Assembly: GCA_030653385.1 (NCBI GenBank)
Contig: JAURZM010000008.1
Span: 1-47,598, forward strand
From: Rubrivivax sp.
Lineage (GTDB): Bacteria; Pseudomonadota; Gammaproteobacteria; Burkholderiales; Burkholderiaceae_C
Reading direction: 5' to 3'
DNA length: 47,598 bases
Shown piece by piece: positions 33,930 to 42,663 of the stretch; positions within the stretch are counted from its first letter, which is position 1, and every line of letters starts with the position of its first letter. The notes under the pieces were generated by a model. The model was given only the letters and a program-made list of their open reading frames with translations. It did not search any database and had not been told where the DNA came from. The position numbers and the translations under genes are program-made.

Positions 33930-34092
33930 ACCCAAGGCTGGTCTGGCCGTGTCGGCGATGGCGCGGTGAAACACCGGCATCGCGACATGCAGCGCCGGGA
34001 CGGGGTGCAGGGCACCGCGGCCGAACTGACGACGCTGCACCGGTTGTGTGACCTGAGGTTCAGGCGCAAGCCGGTGACTACTCCCCAACAAG
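33930..34092 (-). promoter_or_regulatory. Probable yybP-ykoY manganese riboswitch upstream of terC
   Basis: On the minus strand the segment begins GUUGGGGAGUAG (forward 34078-34089), which is the near-invariant opening of the yybP-ykoY (Mn2+-sensing) aptamer. At its far end lies GGCCAGACCAGC (forward 33937-33948); its CCAGC can pair with GUUGG to close helix P1, as expected. The middle holds a GC-rich stem region with GUCGUCAGUUCG. The gene downstream is a TerC-type transporter, one of the classic genes controlled by this riboswitch. The interior loops were not modelled in full. Confidence 0.72.
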
Positions 34093-34291
34093 AGTTGCAA
34101 AGACTGTAGCAGCGCGGGGCCTTTGCGGGTAGCTGAGCCGAATGGCCTCTGGGCGAGTGGGCCATCCGGCCGGCCGCCAGGGCCTGTTCACGGCCCCCGT
34201 GCCTGCTTACCATGCCAGCGCCCGGGAGAAAAAGCCTCTGCGTTGGGCGGCTTCGCAGCAAGCCCACCCGGTCAACACCTGGAGATTTGCG

Positions 34292-34771
34292 ATGGCCAAC
34301 AAAAACACCATCTGCCTGTGGTACGACGGCAGCGCCCTCGAAGCGGCACAGTTTTATGCCCAGACCTTTCCCGACAGCGCCGTCTCGGCGGTGCACCGGG
34401 CCCCGGCCGACTACCCGTCGGGCAAGCAGGGTGATGTGCTGACGGTTGAATTCACCGTGCTGGGCATGCCTTGCCTGGGTCTGAACGGGGGGCCGGTGTT
34501 CAAGCACACCGAAGCCTTTTCCTTCCAGGTCGCCACCGACGACCAGGCCGAGACCGACCGCCTGTGGCATGCCATCGTGGGCAATGGCGGCCAGGAAAGT
34601 GCTTGTGGCTGGTGCAAGGACAAGTGGGGGCTGTCGTGGCAGATCACCCCACGGGTCCTGATGGACGCCATTGCCGACCCCGACCCACAAGCCGCCAAAC
34701 GTGCCTTCGAAGCGATGATGCAGATGGGCAAGATCGACATCGCCACGATCGAAGCCGCCCGCCGCGGCTGA
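34292..34771 (+). CDS. VOC-family protein (PhnB/3-demethylubiquinone-like)
   Basis: A 159-residue protein of the vicinal-oxygen-chelate fold. The opening TICLWYDGSALEAAQFYAQTFPDSAV and the block VLTVEFTVLGMPCLGLNGGPVFKHTEAFSFQV followed by CGWCKDKWGLSWQITPRVL match the PhnB-like subgroup once called 3-demethylubiquinone-9 methyltransferase. The biochemical role of these is unknown. The start at 34292 has a ribosome binding site (GGAG) nine bases upstream; the frame is open for 50 codons before it. It stands alone, downstream of the divergent terC riboswitch. Confidence 0.85.
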   Translation: MANKNTICLWYDGSALEAAQFYAQTFPDSAVSAVHRAPADYPSGKQGDVLTVEFTVLGMPCLGLNGGPVFKHTEAFSFQVATDDQAETDRLWHAIVGNGGQESACGWCKDKWGLSWQITPRVLMDAIADPDPQAAKRAFEAMMQMGKIDIATIEAARRG

Positions 34772-34796
34772 GCTTTGCCGGCTGGCCGGCTGCGCC

Positions 34797-35440
34797 TCAG
34801 ATCCTGCCCGAGCGCAGCCTGCTGCAGCGGCGCGCCGGCCCGCAGCGCGGCCAGCCGTCGGACGCGGTTTCTTCGGTCACACGCATCCAGCGGACGTCGT
34901 TCAGGTCGGACTCGGAGGTGCGCTGCGGCTGCCGGCGGTCGCGCCGGCGCACGGCGGCCACCCAGCTGTCGATGTCGGCCGTTTCGATCAGCACGCCCTG
35001 GCGGTGTTGGTGGGCCCTGCGCATGATGGTTTCCCGGCTCGGTGTGCCCGGCAGGTCGGGCCAGTGCACTTGGCGGAAGCTGGCGTTGGCATAGGCCATC
35101 TGCTCTTGGGGGTCGAACAGCGCGACCGGAATGTGCGAGTGCTCCAGCGTCTGCAGCAGCCTTTGCGCCACGCGTGTGTGTGGCGCCAGGCGGGTGCCGC
35201 CGGTCGGCGACCGTGCCCATGTCCAGGCTGCAAGCCACGCGCACGATGGCTTCCACCAGCACACGGTGGTGTTCGCTGGACGCCAGCTGGCAGACGAAGG
35301 AACGGTCGATCTTGATCACGTCCACCGGCCACTGGTGCAGGCTGAACAGCGAGGAGTCGCCAGTGCCGAAGTCGTCCAGCGCCAGCGTCACAACCAGGCT
35401 GACGCCGGAATTCAGTGGCAGACGTCCACCTTCAAGAGGC
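34797..35440 (-). pseudogene. Broken EAL-domain and PAS-domain signalling gene
   Basis: From 35440 leftward one frame reads LALDDFGTGDSSLFSLHQWPVDVIKIDRSFV and LVEAIVRVACSLDMGTVAD, the central part of a c-di-GMP phosphodiesterase EAL domain (DDFGTGDSSL, normally DDFGTGYSSL). The EAL motif itself and the domain start are missing. After GTVAD the frame shifts and a PAS-type domain follows in a second frame (LLQTLEHSHIPVALFDPQEQMAYANASF). The PAS part then ends without any output domain. It is a fused remnant of at least one signalling gene and cannot be active. Confidence 0.7.
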
Positions 35441-35587
35441 CCGCCCTGTGCAGCGCGGTGCGCCGTGAACGCCACACAGTTGCGGGATGGCTGCATCAGC
35501 TACTGGCGGTAACATGAACCTCCGCGACAGGATCACCCCTGCAGCACTGGACATTTCGCCAGCGTTCAGCAGGCCGCGCGGCCGATC

Positions 35588-36352
35588 ATGCAGCAGCTTC
35601 TCCCTTGGATACTCGCGTCGATCTCGCTGGCTTTGTTGCTCGGCGCTGCCGTGCTCACCGTGCTGACGCGCCAGAGCAAGAAAAAAATGCCCCTGCCAAC
35701 GGCATGGACACTTACCGCACGCCCGGTGTTCAGCAGCGAAGAGCGCCGGGTCTACCGCCAGCTTCGTGACGCGCTGCCCCACCACGTGGTGCTGTCCAAG
35801 CTGCCACTGGTGCGCTTTTCCCAGCCCACCGACCCCAGCGAAGTGCGTTACTGGTTCGACCTGCTGGGTGCCAGCCACGTGAGCTTTGCCATCTGCAGCA
35901 CCAATGGCCGTGTGCTGGCCGCCATCGACCTGGAGTCCGACCGCGGCAGCTCGCGGCGCTCGCTGCAGATCAAGCAGTCGGTGCTGTCGGCGTGCAAGGT
36001 GCGTTACCTGCGTTGCACGGTGGACAAGCTGCCTTCGGTGCCTGAATTGCAATTGCTGGTGCCGCAGACCGGCCCCGCCAGCCGCGGCCCGCAGGCCGCA
36101 CCCGCCGTCAGCGAAGCACGTGAACACCTGGCCAGCACGCTGGCCAGCAAGCGCCGTGAACGCACCACGCTGTGGGCCGACTCGGGCTACCTGCAGGACT
36201 CCTTCTTCGGCACGGACGGCCAAACTGAAGGCGCCATCGTCAGCGGCTTCGGGTCGCTGCGTGGTGGGGTCAGCGTGCGTGAGGTGCCGATGACCGCGGA
36301 CGAAGCGGTGTCGGTCAAGCTCGAACTGCCGGCCGACGCCGTGCGCCATTGA
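35588..36352 (+). CDS. DUF2726 domain protein with N-terminal membrane anchor
   Basis: A 254-residue protein with one N-terminal transmembrane helix (about 5-27, LLPWILASISLALLLGAAVLTVL), a basic stop-transfer (RQSKKK), and the DUF2726 domain at about 45-160 (VFSSEERRVYRQLRDALPHHVVLSKLPLVRF; VSFAICSTNGRVLAAIDLESD). This domain is nuclease-like in fold in other proteins, but the role is unknown. The C-terminal third is polar and less conserved. Its stop overlaps the TTG start of srkA by two bases, so the two are coupled. Confidence 0.85.
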   Translation: MQQLLPWILASISLALLLGAAVLTVLTRQSKKKMPLPTAWTLTARPVFSSEERRVYRQLRDALPHHVVLSKLPLVRFSQPTDPSEVRYWFDLLGASHVSFAICSTNGRVLAAIDLESDRGSSRRSLQIKQSVLSACKVRYLRCTVDKLPSVPELQLLVPQTGPASRGPQAAPAVSEAREHLASTLASKRRERTTLWADSGYLQDSFFGTDGQTEGAIVSGFGSLRGGVSVREVPMTADEAVSVKLELPADAVRH

Positions 36353-37368
36353 GCGGCTACCTCAACCTCGGTCCACAACAGGTTCTTGACGCGCTGGATG
36401 CCGTGGGCCTGCGCGGCGACGGCCGCATCCTGCAGCTCAATTCCTACGAAAACCGCGTTTTCCAGGTCTTTCTGGAAGACGGCGCGCCGGGCCGCGAAGC
36501 GGTGGTGGCCAAGTTCTACCGGCCCGGCCGCTGGAGCGACGCGCAGATCCTCGAAGAACACACGTTTGCGCTGGAACTGGCTGCCGCCGAAGTGCCTGTG
36601 GTGCCGCCGCTGGTGCTGCAGGCCGCGCCAGATGCCGCCGGCCTGACCTTGCTGGGTGACCCGCCCACGCTGGCCTGCCAACAAACCGCCGACGGCCAAC
36701 ACCGTTACACCGCAGCCGCGCGTTGCGCCGGTCGCGAACCCGAGCTCGAAGACCCGGCCGCGCTGCGCCAGCTGGGGCGGTTCATCGGCCGCCTGCACAT
36801 GGTGGGCCGCCGCCAGCCCTTTGCCCACCGCCACCACCTGAACGCCCACGTCGATGGCCGCGCGGCGCTGAAGCTGCTGCTGCAAGGGGGCTTTGTGCCC
36901 GACACCCAGGCAGCCACCTGGCAAAGTGCCTGCGAACGGGCGCTGGATGCGGTCGAGGCCGCCTTCGAAACCGTGGCCTCACTGAACACGCTGCGCCTGC
37001 ACGGCGACTGCCACCTGGGCAATGTGCTGTGGCGCGACGGTGCGCCGCATGTCGTGGACCTGGACGACGCGATGCAGGGCCCGGCCGTGCAAGACCTGTG
37101 GATGCTGGTCTCGGGCGACCACAGCACGATGGCGCAGCAACTGAACCACCTGCTGGAAGGTTACGAACAGTTCTGCGACTTCGACGACCGCGAACGGGTG
37201 CTGATCGAGCCGTTGCGCACCTTGCGCATGGTGCGCCACAGCGCCTGGCTGGCCGCGCGTTGGACCGACCCGACCTTCCCGCTGAACTTCCCCTTCTTCG
37301 GCAGCGCCGCCTACTGGAGCCAGCAGACGGCGCAGCTGCGCGAGCAGCTCGAAGTCATGACTTCATGA
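36349..37368 (+). CDS. srkA: Stress response kinase A (YihE/SrkA)
   Basis: A 339-residue kinase of the YihE family, which phosphorylates proteins and protects against programmed death under stress. Motifs: the nucleotide-site region NSYENRVFQVFLEDG and VVAKFYRPGRWSD (the ATP lysine), the catalytic loop LHGDCHLGNVLW, and the metal-binding DLDDAMQGP. The start is a TTG at 36349 that overlaps the DUF2726 stop; no ATG fits better at the N terminus (SGYLNLGPQQVLDALDAVG). The stop codon lies inside a 24-base perfect palindrome. Confidence 0.9.
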   Translation: MSGYLNLGPQQVLDALDAVGLRGDGRILQLNSYENRVFQVFLEDGAPGREAVVAKFYRPGRWSDAQILEEHTFALELAAAEVPVVPPLVLQAAPDAAGLTLLGDPPTLACQQTADGQHRYTAAARCAGREPELEDPAALRQLGRFIGRLHMVGRRQPFAHRHHLNAHVDGRAALKLLLQGGFVPDTQAATWQSACERALDAVEAAFETVASLNTLRLHGDCHLGNVLWRDGAPHVVDLDDAMQGPAVQDLWMLVSGDHSTMAQQLNHLLEGYEQFCDFDDRERVLIEPLRTLRMVRHSAWLAARWTDPTFPLNFPFFGSAAYWSQQTAQLREQLEVMTS

Positions 37369-37381
37369 GCTCATGAAGTCA
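37358..37381. terminator. 24-base perfect palindrome between convergent srkA and htpG
   Basis: The sequence TGACTTCATGAG is followed at once by its exact reverse complement CTCATGAAGTCA. It overlaps the srkA stop codon and ends 6 bases before the htpG stop. There is no T-tract, so it may act as a bidirectional hairpin that blocks read-through between the convergent genes, or as a site for a protein. Confidence 0.5.
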
Positions 37382-37386
37382 GTCGC

Positions 37387-39264
37387 TCAAGCCGTCAGCA
37401 GCGTGTTGACCCGCCGCACGTAAGCCGCCGGGTCTTCCAGCTGCCCACCTTCGGCCAGCAGCGCCTGGTCGAAAAGGATGTGCGCCAGGTCGTCGAAACG
37501 CTCGGCGCCAGCGGCCGAATCCAGGCGCTTCAGCAGCGCGTGCTCGGGGTTCACTTCCAGGATGGGCAGACTCTTGGGTGCGTCCTGGCCGGCTTGTTTG
37601 AGCATGCGGGCCAGGTGGCCGCTCATGTCGCCGTCGTCGGCCACCACGCAGGCCGGTGAATCGACCAGGCGTGTCGTGGTGCGCACGTCCTTGGCACGGT
37701 CCTTCAGCGTCGCCTTCAACTTGTCCAGCAGCGGCTTCAGCGCTTCGGCGGTGGCTTCGGCGGCTTTCTTTTCTTCTTCGTCCTGCAGGTTGCCCAGGTC
37801 GACACCACCCTTGGCCACGCTGGTCAGCGCCTTGCCGTCGAATTCGTAGAGGTGGCTCAGCATCCACTCGTCGACACGGTCGGTGAGCAGCAGCACCTCG
37901 ATGCCCTTCTTGCGGAAGATCTCGAGCTGCGGGCTGTTCCTGGCCGTGGCCAGGTTGTCGGCCGTCACGTAGTAGATGGTGTCCTGGCCCTCTTTCATGC
38001 GGCCCAGGTAGTCTTCGAAGCCCACCCCGCTGTCGGCGTGGGTGGACGCAAAGCGGAACAGCTTGGCCAGCCGTTCGCGGTTGTTGTGGTCTTCGCCGAT
38101 GCCTTCTTTCAGCACGCTGCCGAACTGTTCCCAGAACGCGGCGTACTTGTCTTTCTGGTTTTCTGCGACGTCTTCCAGCATCGACAGCACTCGCTTCGTG
38201 CAACCTTCGCGGATGGCCTTCACGTCGCGGCTTTCCTGCAGCAGTTCGCGGCTCACGTTCAGCGGCAGGTCGGCGCTGTCGATCACGCCCTTCACGAAGC
38301 GCAGGTACACCGGCATCAGCGCTTCGGCGTCGTCCATGATGAAGACACGCTTGACGTAGAGCTTCACGCCACCGCGTTTGTCGCGGTTCCACAGGTCGAA
38401 CGGTGCCTTGGCCGGCACGTACAGCAGCTGCGTGTACTCGGTGCGGCCTTCGACGCGGTTGTGCGTGTAGGCCAGCGGCGCTTCCTGGTCGTAGCTGATC
38501 TGCTTGTAGAAGTCCTGGTACTGGGTGTCGGTGATGTCGCTCTTGCTGCGGGTCCACAGGGCGGCGGCCTTGTTCACCGGTTCCCACTCTTCGCTGGTCA
38601 CCTGTTCGTTCTTTTCGCTGTCCCAGGTTTGTTTCTGCATCAGCACCGGCAGGCTGATGTGGTCGCTGTACTTGCTGATGATGGACTTCAGCTTCCAGGA
38701 GCTCAAAAACTCTTCTTCGCCTTCGCGCAGGTGCAGGATGACGTCGGTGCCGCGCTGCGCTCGTTCGATGGTTTCCACCTCGAAGTCGCCGCTGCCTTCG
38801 CTGGACCAGCGCACACCTTCGCTGGCGGCGGCGCCGGCGCGGCGGGTTTCCACCGTCAGGCGGTCGGCCACGATGAAGCCGCTGTAGAAGCCCACGCCGA
38901 ACTGGCCGATCAGGTTGGCGTCTTTTTTCTGCTCGCCTTCGAGCTTGGCCATGAACTCGCGGGTGCCGCTCTTGGCGATGGTGCCCAGGTGGGCCACGGC
39001 TTCGTCGGCGCTCATGCCGATGCCGTTGTCGCGGATGGTGATGGTCTTGGCCTTTTCGTCGAACCAGACCCGCACTTCCAGGTTGGGCGCGTCTTCGAAC
39101 AGCGCACTGTTGTCCAGCGCCTCGAAACGCAGCTTGTCGCAGGCGTCGCTGGCGTTGCTGACCAGTTCGCGCAGGAAGATTTCCTTGTTGCTGTACAGGC
39201 TGTGGGTGACGAGGTGCAGGATCTGCTTGACCTCGGCCTGGAATGACAGGGTTTGTTTGTCCAT
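37387..39264 (-). CDS. htpG: Molecular chaperone HtpG (Hsp90)
   Basis: A 625-residue bacterial Hsp90 of normal length. The N-terminal GHKL ATPase domain has E33 and N37 in [22 protein letters not shown], and the lid [15 protein letters not shown]. The middle domain holds the catalytic arginine region [10 protein letters not shown]. The C-terminal dimerisation domain follows to the end. It folds and remodels client proteins in the cytoplasm with ATP. It is a single-gene unit, convergent with srkA. Its promoter would lie at 39265-39358. Confidence 0.97.
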   Translation of the reverse strand: MDKQTLSFQAEVKQILHLVTHSLYSNKEIFLRELVSNASDACDKLRFEALDNSALFEDAPNLEVRVWFDEKAKTITIRDNGIGMSADEAVAHLGTIAKSGTREFMAKLEGEQKKDANLIGQFGVGFYSGFIVADRLTVETRRAGAAASEGVRWSSEGSGDFEVETIERAQRGTDVILHLREGEEEFLSSWKLKSIISKYSDHISLPVLMQKQTWDSEKNEQVTSEEWEPVNKAAALWTRSKSDITDTQYQDFYKQISYDQEAPLAYTHNRVEGRTEYTQLLYVPAKAPFDLWNRDKRGGVKLYVKRVFIMDDAEALMPVYLRFVKGVIDSADLPLNVSRELLQESRDVKAIREGCTKRVLSMLEDVAENQKDKYAAFWEQFGSVLKEGIGEDHNNRERLAKLFRFASTHADSGVGFEDYLGRMKEGQDTIYYVTADNLATARNSPQLEIFRKKGIEVLLLTDRVDEWMLSHLYEFDGKALTSVAKGGVDLGNLQDEEEKKAAEATAEALKPLLDKLKATLKDRAKDVRTTTRLVDSPACVVADDGDMSGHLARMLKQAGQDAPKSLPILEVNPEHALLKRLDSAAGAERFDDLAHILFDQALLAEGGQLEDPAAYVRRVNTLLTA

Positions 39265-39358
39265 GGTCTTCGGTGGCGGTGGGTTCAGGAAAAGGGGCTT
39301 GCCGGCCGGTGCAAAAACCCGGCGGCGCGTCAGGGATTTGGGGCCTGGCCGGGCCGTT

Positions 39359-40210
39359 TCAAGGGGCGGGATTCTGCATCCGCAGGCGGCGCGCGGCTTC
39401 TTCGGCCTTGGCGTCGTCGATCTCGCGCACCACGGCGCCCAGGTCGACGGCCTTCACCGGCGCGGCAAAGCTGCCCGTCAACACGGTGTCGGTGCGCAGC
39501 AGGCCCTTTTCGTACAGCGCCCAGATCTCGGGGCCGTACCGGGTGTTCAGCAGCGCCGGTGCGGTGCGGCCGAAAAAGTCGCGCAGGTTGTCCACGTCGC
39601 GCAGCAGCATGCGCTGCGCGTGGTTGTTGCCGGCGGCGTCCACGGCCTGCGGCAGGTCGATGATGACCGGGCCGTCGGCGGCCAGCAGGATGTTGAATTC
39701 CGACAGGTCGCCGTGGATGACCCCGGCGCACAACATGCGCACCACCTCGCCGATCAGCGTGGCGTGGTGGGCCAGTGCTTCGGCTTCGGTGAAAACACTG
39801 TCGTTCAGGCGCGGTGCGGCGTCGCCGTCGGCAGCCGTCACCAGTTCCATCAGCAGCACACCTTCCAGGAAGTTGTGCGGCTTGGGCACGCGCACGCCGG
39901 CGGCGGCCAGGCGGTACAGCGCGTCGACCTCGGCGCTTTGCCAGGCCGCTTCCTGCGCCTGGCGGCCGAAGCGGGTGCCCTTGGCCATGGCCCGTGCCTG
40001 GCGGCTGTTCTTGACCTTGCGGTTTTCGGTGTAGTCCACCGCCTGACGGAAGCTGCGGTTGTTGGCTTCCTTGTAGATCTTGGCGCACAGCGTGTCGTCG
40101 CCGCGGCGCACGACGTAGACCTCGGCTTCCTTGCCGCTCATCAGCTGGCGCACGACGGTGTCGATGAGGCCTTCGTCGACCAGCACCTGCAGCCGGGGCG
40201 GCGCCTTCAT
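39359..40210 (-). CDS. RIO1-family serine protein kinase
   Basis: This 283-residue atypical kinase shows the RIO signatures: the P-loop-like [10 protein letters not shown] at 25-34, ATP lysine K44 (CAKIY), catalytic loop HGDLSEFN with D168 and N173, and the metal-binding D185 in [12 protein letters not shown] kinases act in ribosome maturation in archaea and eukaryotes; bacterial members are widespread but poorly studied. There is no membrane segment. It follows a minus-strand desulfhydrase-type gene with 19 bases between, so the two may share an operon. Confidence 0.92.
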   Translation of the reverse strand: MKAPPRLQVLVDEGLIDTVVRQLMSGKEAEVYVVRRGDDTLCAKIYKEANNRSFRQAVDYTENRKVKNSRQARAMAKGTRFGRQAQEAAWQSAEVDALYRLAAAGVRVPKPHNFLEGVLLMELVTAADGDAAPRLNDSVFTEAEALAHHATLIGEVVRMLCAGVIHGDLSEFNILLAADGPVIIDLPQAVDAAGNNHAQRMLLRDVDNLRDFFGRTAPALLNTRYGPEIWALYEKGLLRTDTVLTGSFAAPVKAVDLGAVVREIDDAKAEEAARRLRMQNPAP

Positions 40211-40229
40211 GCGCGGGCTTTCATGGACC

Positions 40230-41267
40230 TCACGGCGCCACCGCCACCTGGCCCAGCAGCGCAGCTTCGTTGACGTGCAGCGAAGGCAGTCCGCCCGTGT
40301 GCAGGAAGAGCACGCGGCTGCCGGCCTTCAGCGTGCCCTCACGCGCCAGGCCGATCAGCCCGGCCATCGCCTTGCCGGTGTACACCGGGTCCAGCAGCAG
40401 GCCTTCGAAACGCGCCGCCATCTGCACCGCTTCCACCATGCGGGCGTTGGGCAGCGAGTACTTGGGCTGCCAGTAACCACCCACGGTGTGCACCGCTTCA
40501 CGCGGCACCTGGACTCCCAGGCCCATCAGGTCGCACACGGCCTGCGCTTCTTTCCACACCAGCGGTTCCTGGTCGGCCGGGTCGCGGCTGACGCCGATGC
40601 CGATGATGGGCATGGGGATGTGGTTGCCCAGGAAACCCGCCACCAGGCCACCGTGGGTGCCCGAACTGCCCGAGCCCACGACCAGCGTGTCGAAGTGCAG
40701 GCCCTGCTCGAAACACTGCTGCTGCAGTTCCTGCGCGCAGGCCACGTAACCCAGCCCGCCCAGTGCATTGCTGCCACCGCCGGGCACGATGTAGGCCCGC
40801 CGGCCCTGCGCCGCCAGTTCGTCGGCCACCGCCTGCATGGCCGCGGCCATGTGGCTGCCGGCCGGCACGACCGTGAGCGCTTCCACGCCCATCAGGCGGA
40901 ACAGGAAATGGTTGCCGCTGGCGTCTTCGGCAAAGCTGCCGGGCACCCGTTCTTCGATCACGAAGCGGCACTGCAGCCCTTCTTTCACCGCCGCCGACAA
41001 GGTGATGCGGCAGTGGTTGCTTTGCGGTGCGCCGCAGGTGATGACGGTGTCTGCACCCTGGGCCAGTGCGTCGGCCATCAAAAATTCGAGCTTGCGCGTT
41101 TTGTTGCCACCCGGGAACAGGCCCAGCAGGTCGTCGCGCTTGACCCACAGCTCAGGGCCTTGGCCACCCGGGCAGGTGGCGGCCAGCGCGGCCGACAGGC
41201 GCGGCAGCGGTTCCAGCGGCGTGGCGTAGCTGGTGTAGCGGCGGCGGGGAAAGCGGGACAGGTCCAT
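40230..41267 (-). CDS. PLP-dependent D-cysteine desulfhydrase/ACC deaminase-type enzyme
   Basis: A 345-residue tryptophan-synthase-beta-type enzyme. PLP lysine K56 lies in GGNKTRKLEFL, followed by TCGAPQSNHCRITLSAA and the phosphate-binding GSGSSGTHGGLVAGF. The family covers D-cysteine desulfhydrase (DcyD), ACC deaminase and L-cysteate sulfo-lyase (CuyA); the N terminus MDLSRFPRRRYTSYATPLEPLPRL fits DcyD/CuyA. The exact substrate cannot be read from motifs. It is divergent from the bufferin operon, with a strong inverted repeat in the shared upstream region. Confidence 0.88.
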   Translation of the reverse strand: MDLSRFPRRRYTSYATPLEPLPRLSAALAATCPGGQGPELWVKRDDLLGLFPGGNKTRKLEFLMADALAQGADTVITCGAPQSNHCRITLSAAVKEGLQCRFVIEERVPGSFAEDASGNHFLFRLMGVEALTVVPAGSHMAAAMQAVADELAAQGRRAYIVPGGGSNALGGLGYVACAQELQQQCFEQGLHFDTLVVGSGSSGTHGGLVAGFLGNHIPMPIIGIGVSRDPADQEPLVWKEAQAVCDLMGLGVQVPREAVHTVGGYWQPKYSLPNARMVEAVQMAARFEGLLLDPVYTGKAMAGLIGLAREGTLKAGSRVLFLHTGGLPSLHVNEAALLGQVAVAP

Positions 41268-41293
41268 GGGCGGTGTCGATGTGGGCCGGATCA

Positions 41294-41315
41294 GGGGCCT
41301 GAAGTATCAGGCCCC
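41294..41315. promoter_or_regulatory. Inverted repeat upstream of the divergent desulfhydrase and bufA genes
   Basis: GGGGCCTGA and TCAGGCCCC are separated by four bases (AGTA), forming a perfect 9-base-pair dyad. It lies 26 bases before the minus-strand desulfhydrase start and 125 bases before bufA. A regulator operator or a transcript hairpin are both possible. Confidence 0.5.
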
Positions 41316-41365
41316 CAGGCAAACCCTCTGTAAGACCGTCTGAAGCATGGCGACTTCAATGGGCA

Positions 41366-41380
41366 CGGTTCGCCGAACCG
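41366..41380. promoter_or_regulatory. 15-base palindromic site upstream of bufA
   Basis: CGGTTCG C CGAACCG is a perfect odd palindrome 60 bases before the bufA start. It is a candidate operator for a metal- or stress-responsive regulator of the operon. No regulator was identified in the window. Confidence 0.4.
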
Positions 41381-41439
41381 GCACGGCGCGCGTTCAGGCC
41401 GCCGTACACGCCCAATCCCAATTCTTCCAGGAGTTCCCC

Positions 41440-41730
41440 ATGACGACCAAGACCCAAGGTGCCTCGCTGGCCTGTGCCGCCGCCCTGTTTGCCGTGAGCA
41501 GCGCCTTTGCTGCGCCCGCACCCGCTGGCAGCACCGGCATGGCCGTTGCGGCCAGCGACAAGGTGCACTGCTACGGCGTGCATTCGTGCAAAGGCAATTC
41601 CGATTGCAAGACGAGCGAAAACGCCTGCAAGGGCCAGAACGCCTGCAAGGGCCACGGCTTCAAGGGCATGGAAGCCAAGGCCTGCTTGACGGCGGGCGGT
41701 GTCATCGGCGACCTGGTGGCCAAGAAGTAA
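41440..41730 (+). CDS. BufA2-like bufferin precursor (cysteine-rich RiPP)
   Basis: A 96-residue secreted precursor. Residues 1-24 are a Sec signal peptide (LACAAALFAVSSAFA with cleavage probably after AFA). The mature part has six cysteines, C44, C50, C56, C63, C69 and C82, in CYGVHSC, DCKTSENACKGQNACKGHG and AKACLTAGG; this is the BufA2 pattern of the DUF2282-related bufferins. In bufferins the associated MNIO enzyme turns cysteines into thiooxazole-type groups and the peptide buffers copper in the periplasm. The ribosome binding site (AGGAG) is strong. The gene starts the operon with bufB 75 bases downstream. Confidence 0.88.
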   Translation: MTTKTQGASLACAAALFAVSSAFAAPAPAGSTGMAVAASDKVHCYGVHSCKGNSDCKTSENACKGQNACKGHGFKGMEAKACLTAGGVIGDLVAKK

Positions 41731-41805
41731 TCGCGCTCAGCCATTGCCGGGCCGCGGCCAAGCGCTGCGGTCCGGACTTCCTGTTGCCCGTGACCCGACA
41801 ACACC

Positions 41806-42663
41806 ATGCCCGCACCCACCCTGCCTAACCCGGGTTTTGGCCTGGGCCTGCGCACCCCGCACTATGCCGATTTCCTGGCCCGGCCGCAGCCGCTGGACTG
41901 GCTGGAGATCGTGTCCGACAACTACCTGGTGCCGGGTGGCAAACCCTTGCAGATGCTGGACCGAATCCGCGATCGCCAGCCCATGGTGATGCACGGTGTG
42001 GCGATGTCGCTGGGTGCCGTGGGCGGCCTGGACACCCACTACCTGCGCCAACTGGCCGCACTGGCACAACGGGTGCAGCCGCTGTGGATATCCGACCACC
42101 TGTGTTTCACCGGCAGCCAGGGTCGGCAGCTTCACGACCTGCTGCCTTTGCCCTACACCGAAGAATCGCTGCGGGTGGTGGTGCACAACATCCGGTGTGC
42201 ACAAGACGCGCTGGGCCGGCGCCTGGTGCTGGAAAACGTCTCCAGCTACATCGAATACCAGGCTTCGTCGATGCACGAAGCCAGCTTCCTGCGCCACGTC
42301 TGCGAAGAGGCCGACTGCCTGCTGCTGCTGGACGTGAACAACGTGCACGTCAGTGCCTTCAACCACGGTTTTGATGCGCTGGCCTACCTGCGCGCCTTGC
42401 CGCAGGGGCGTGTGCAGCAAATCCACCTGGCCGGCCACAGCCATCACGGGGACCACCTGGTGGACACGCACGACCACCCGGTGGCCGACGGGGTGTGGGC
42501 GCTGTACCGCCAAGCGCTGCGCCTGTTCGGGCCGGTGGCGACGATGATCGAACGCGACGACCACATCCCGCCGCTGGCCGAACTCTTGGATGAAGTGGAC
42601 ATGGCGCGGCGCATCGCCGCCGAAGTGGCTTCAGAACACAGCGCAGTGGCGGTGGCCGCATGA
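41806..42663 (+). CDS. bufB: BufB, multinuclear iron enzyme (MNIO, DUF692)
   Basis: A 285-residue TIM-barrel enzyme of the DUF692 family. The expected metal-ligand segments are present: [67 protein letters not shown] and MIERDDHIP, with conserved His, Asp and Glu residues that bind two or three irons. With its partner BufC it modifies cysteines of the BufA precursor using oxygen. The gene starts at ATG 41806. Its stop overlaps the bufC start as ATGA, so the two subunits are made in a fixed ratio. Confidence 0.92.
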   Translation: MPAPTLPNPGFGLGLRTPHYADFLARPQPLDWLEIVSDNYLVPGGKPLQMLDRIRDRQPMVMHGVAMSLGAVGGLDTHYLRQLAALAQRVQPLWISDHLCFTGSQGRQLHDLLPLPYTEESLRVVVHNIRCAQDALGRRLVLENVSSYIEYQASSMHEASFLRHVCEEADCLLLLDVNNVHVSAFNHGFDALAYLRALPQGRVQQIHLAGHSHHGDHLVDTHDHPVADGVWALYRQALRLFGPVATMIERDDHIPPLAELLDEVDMARRIAAEVASEHSAVAVAA

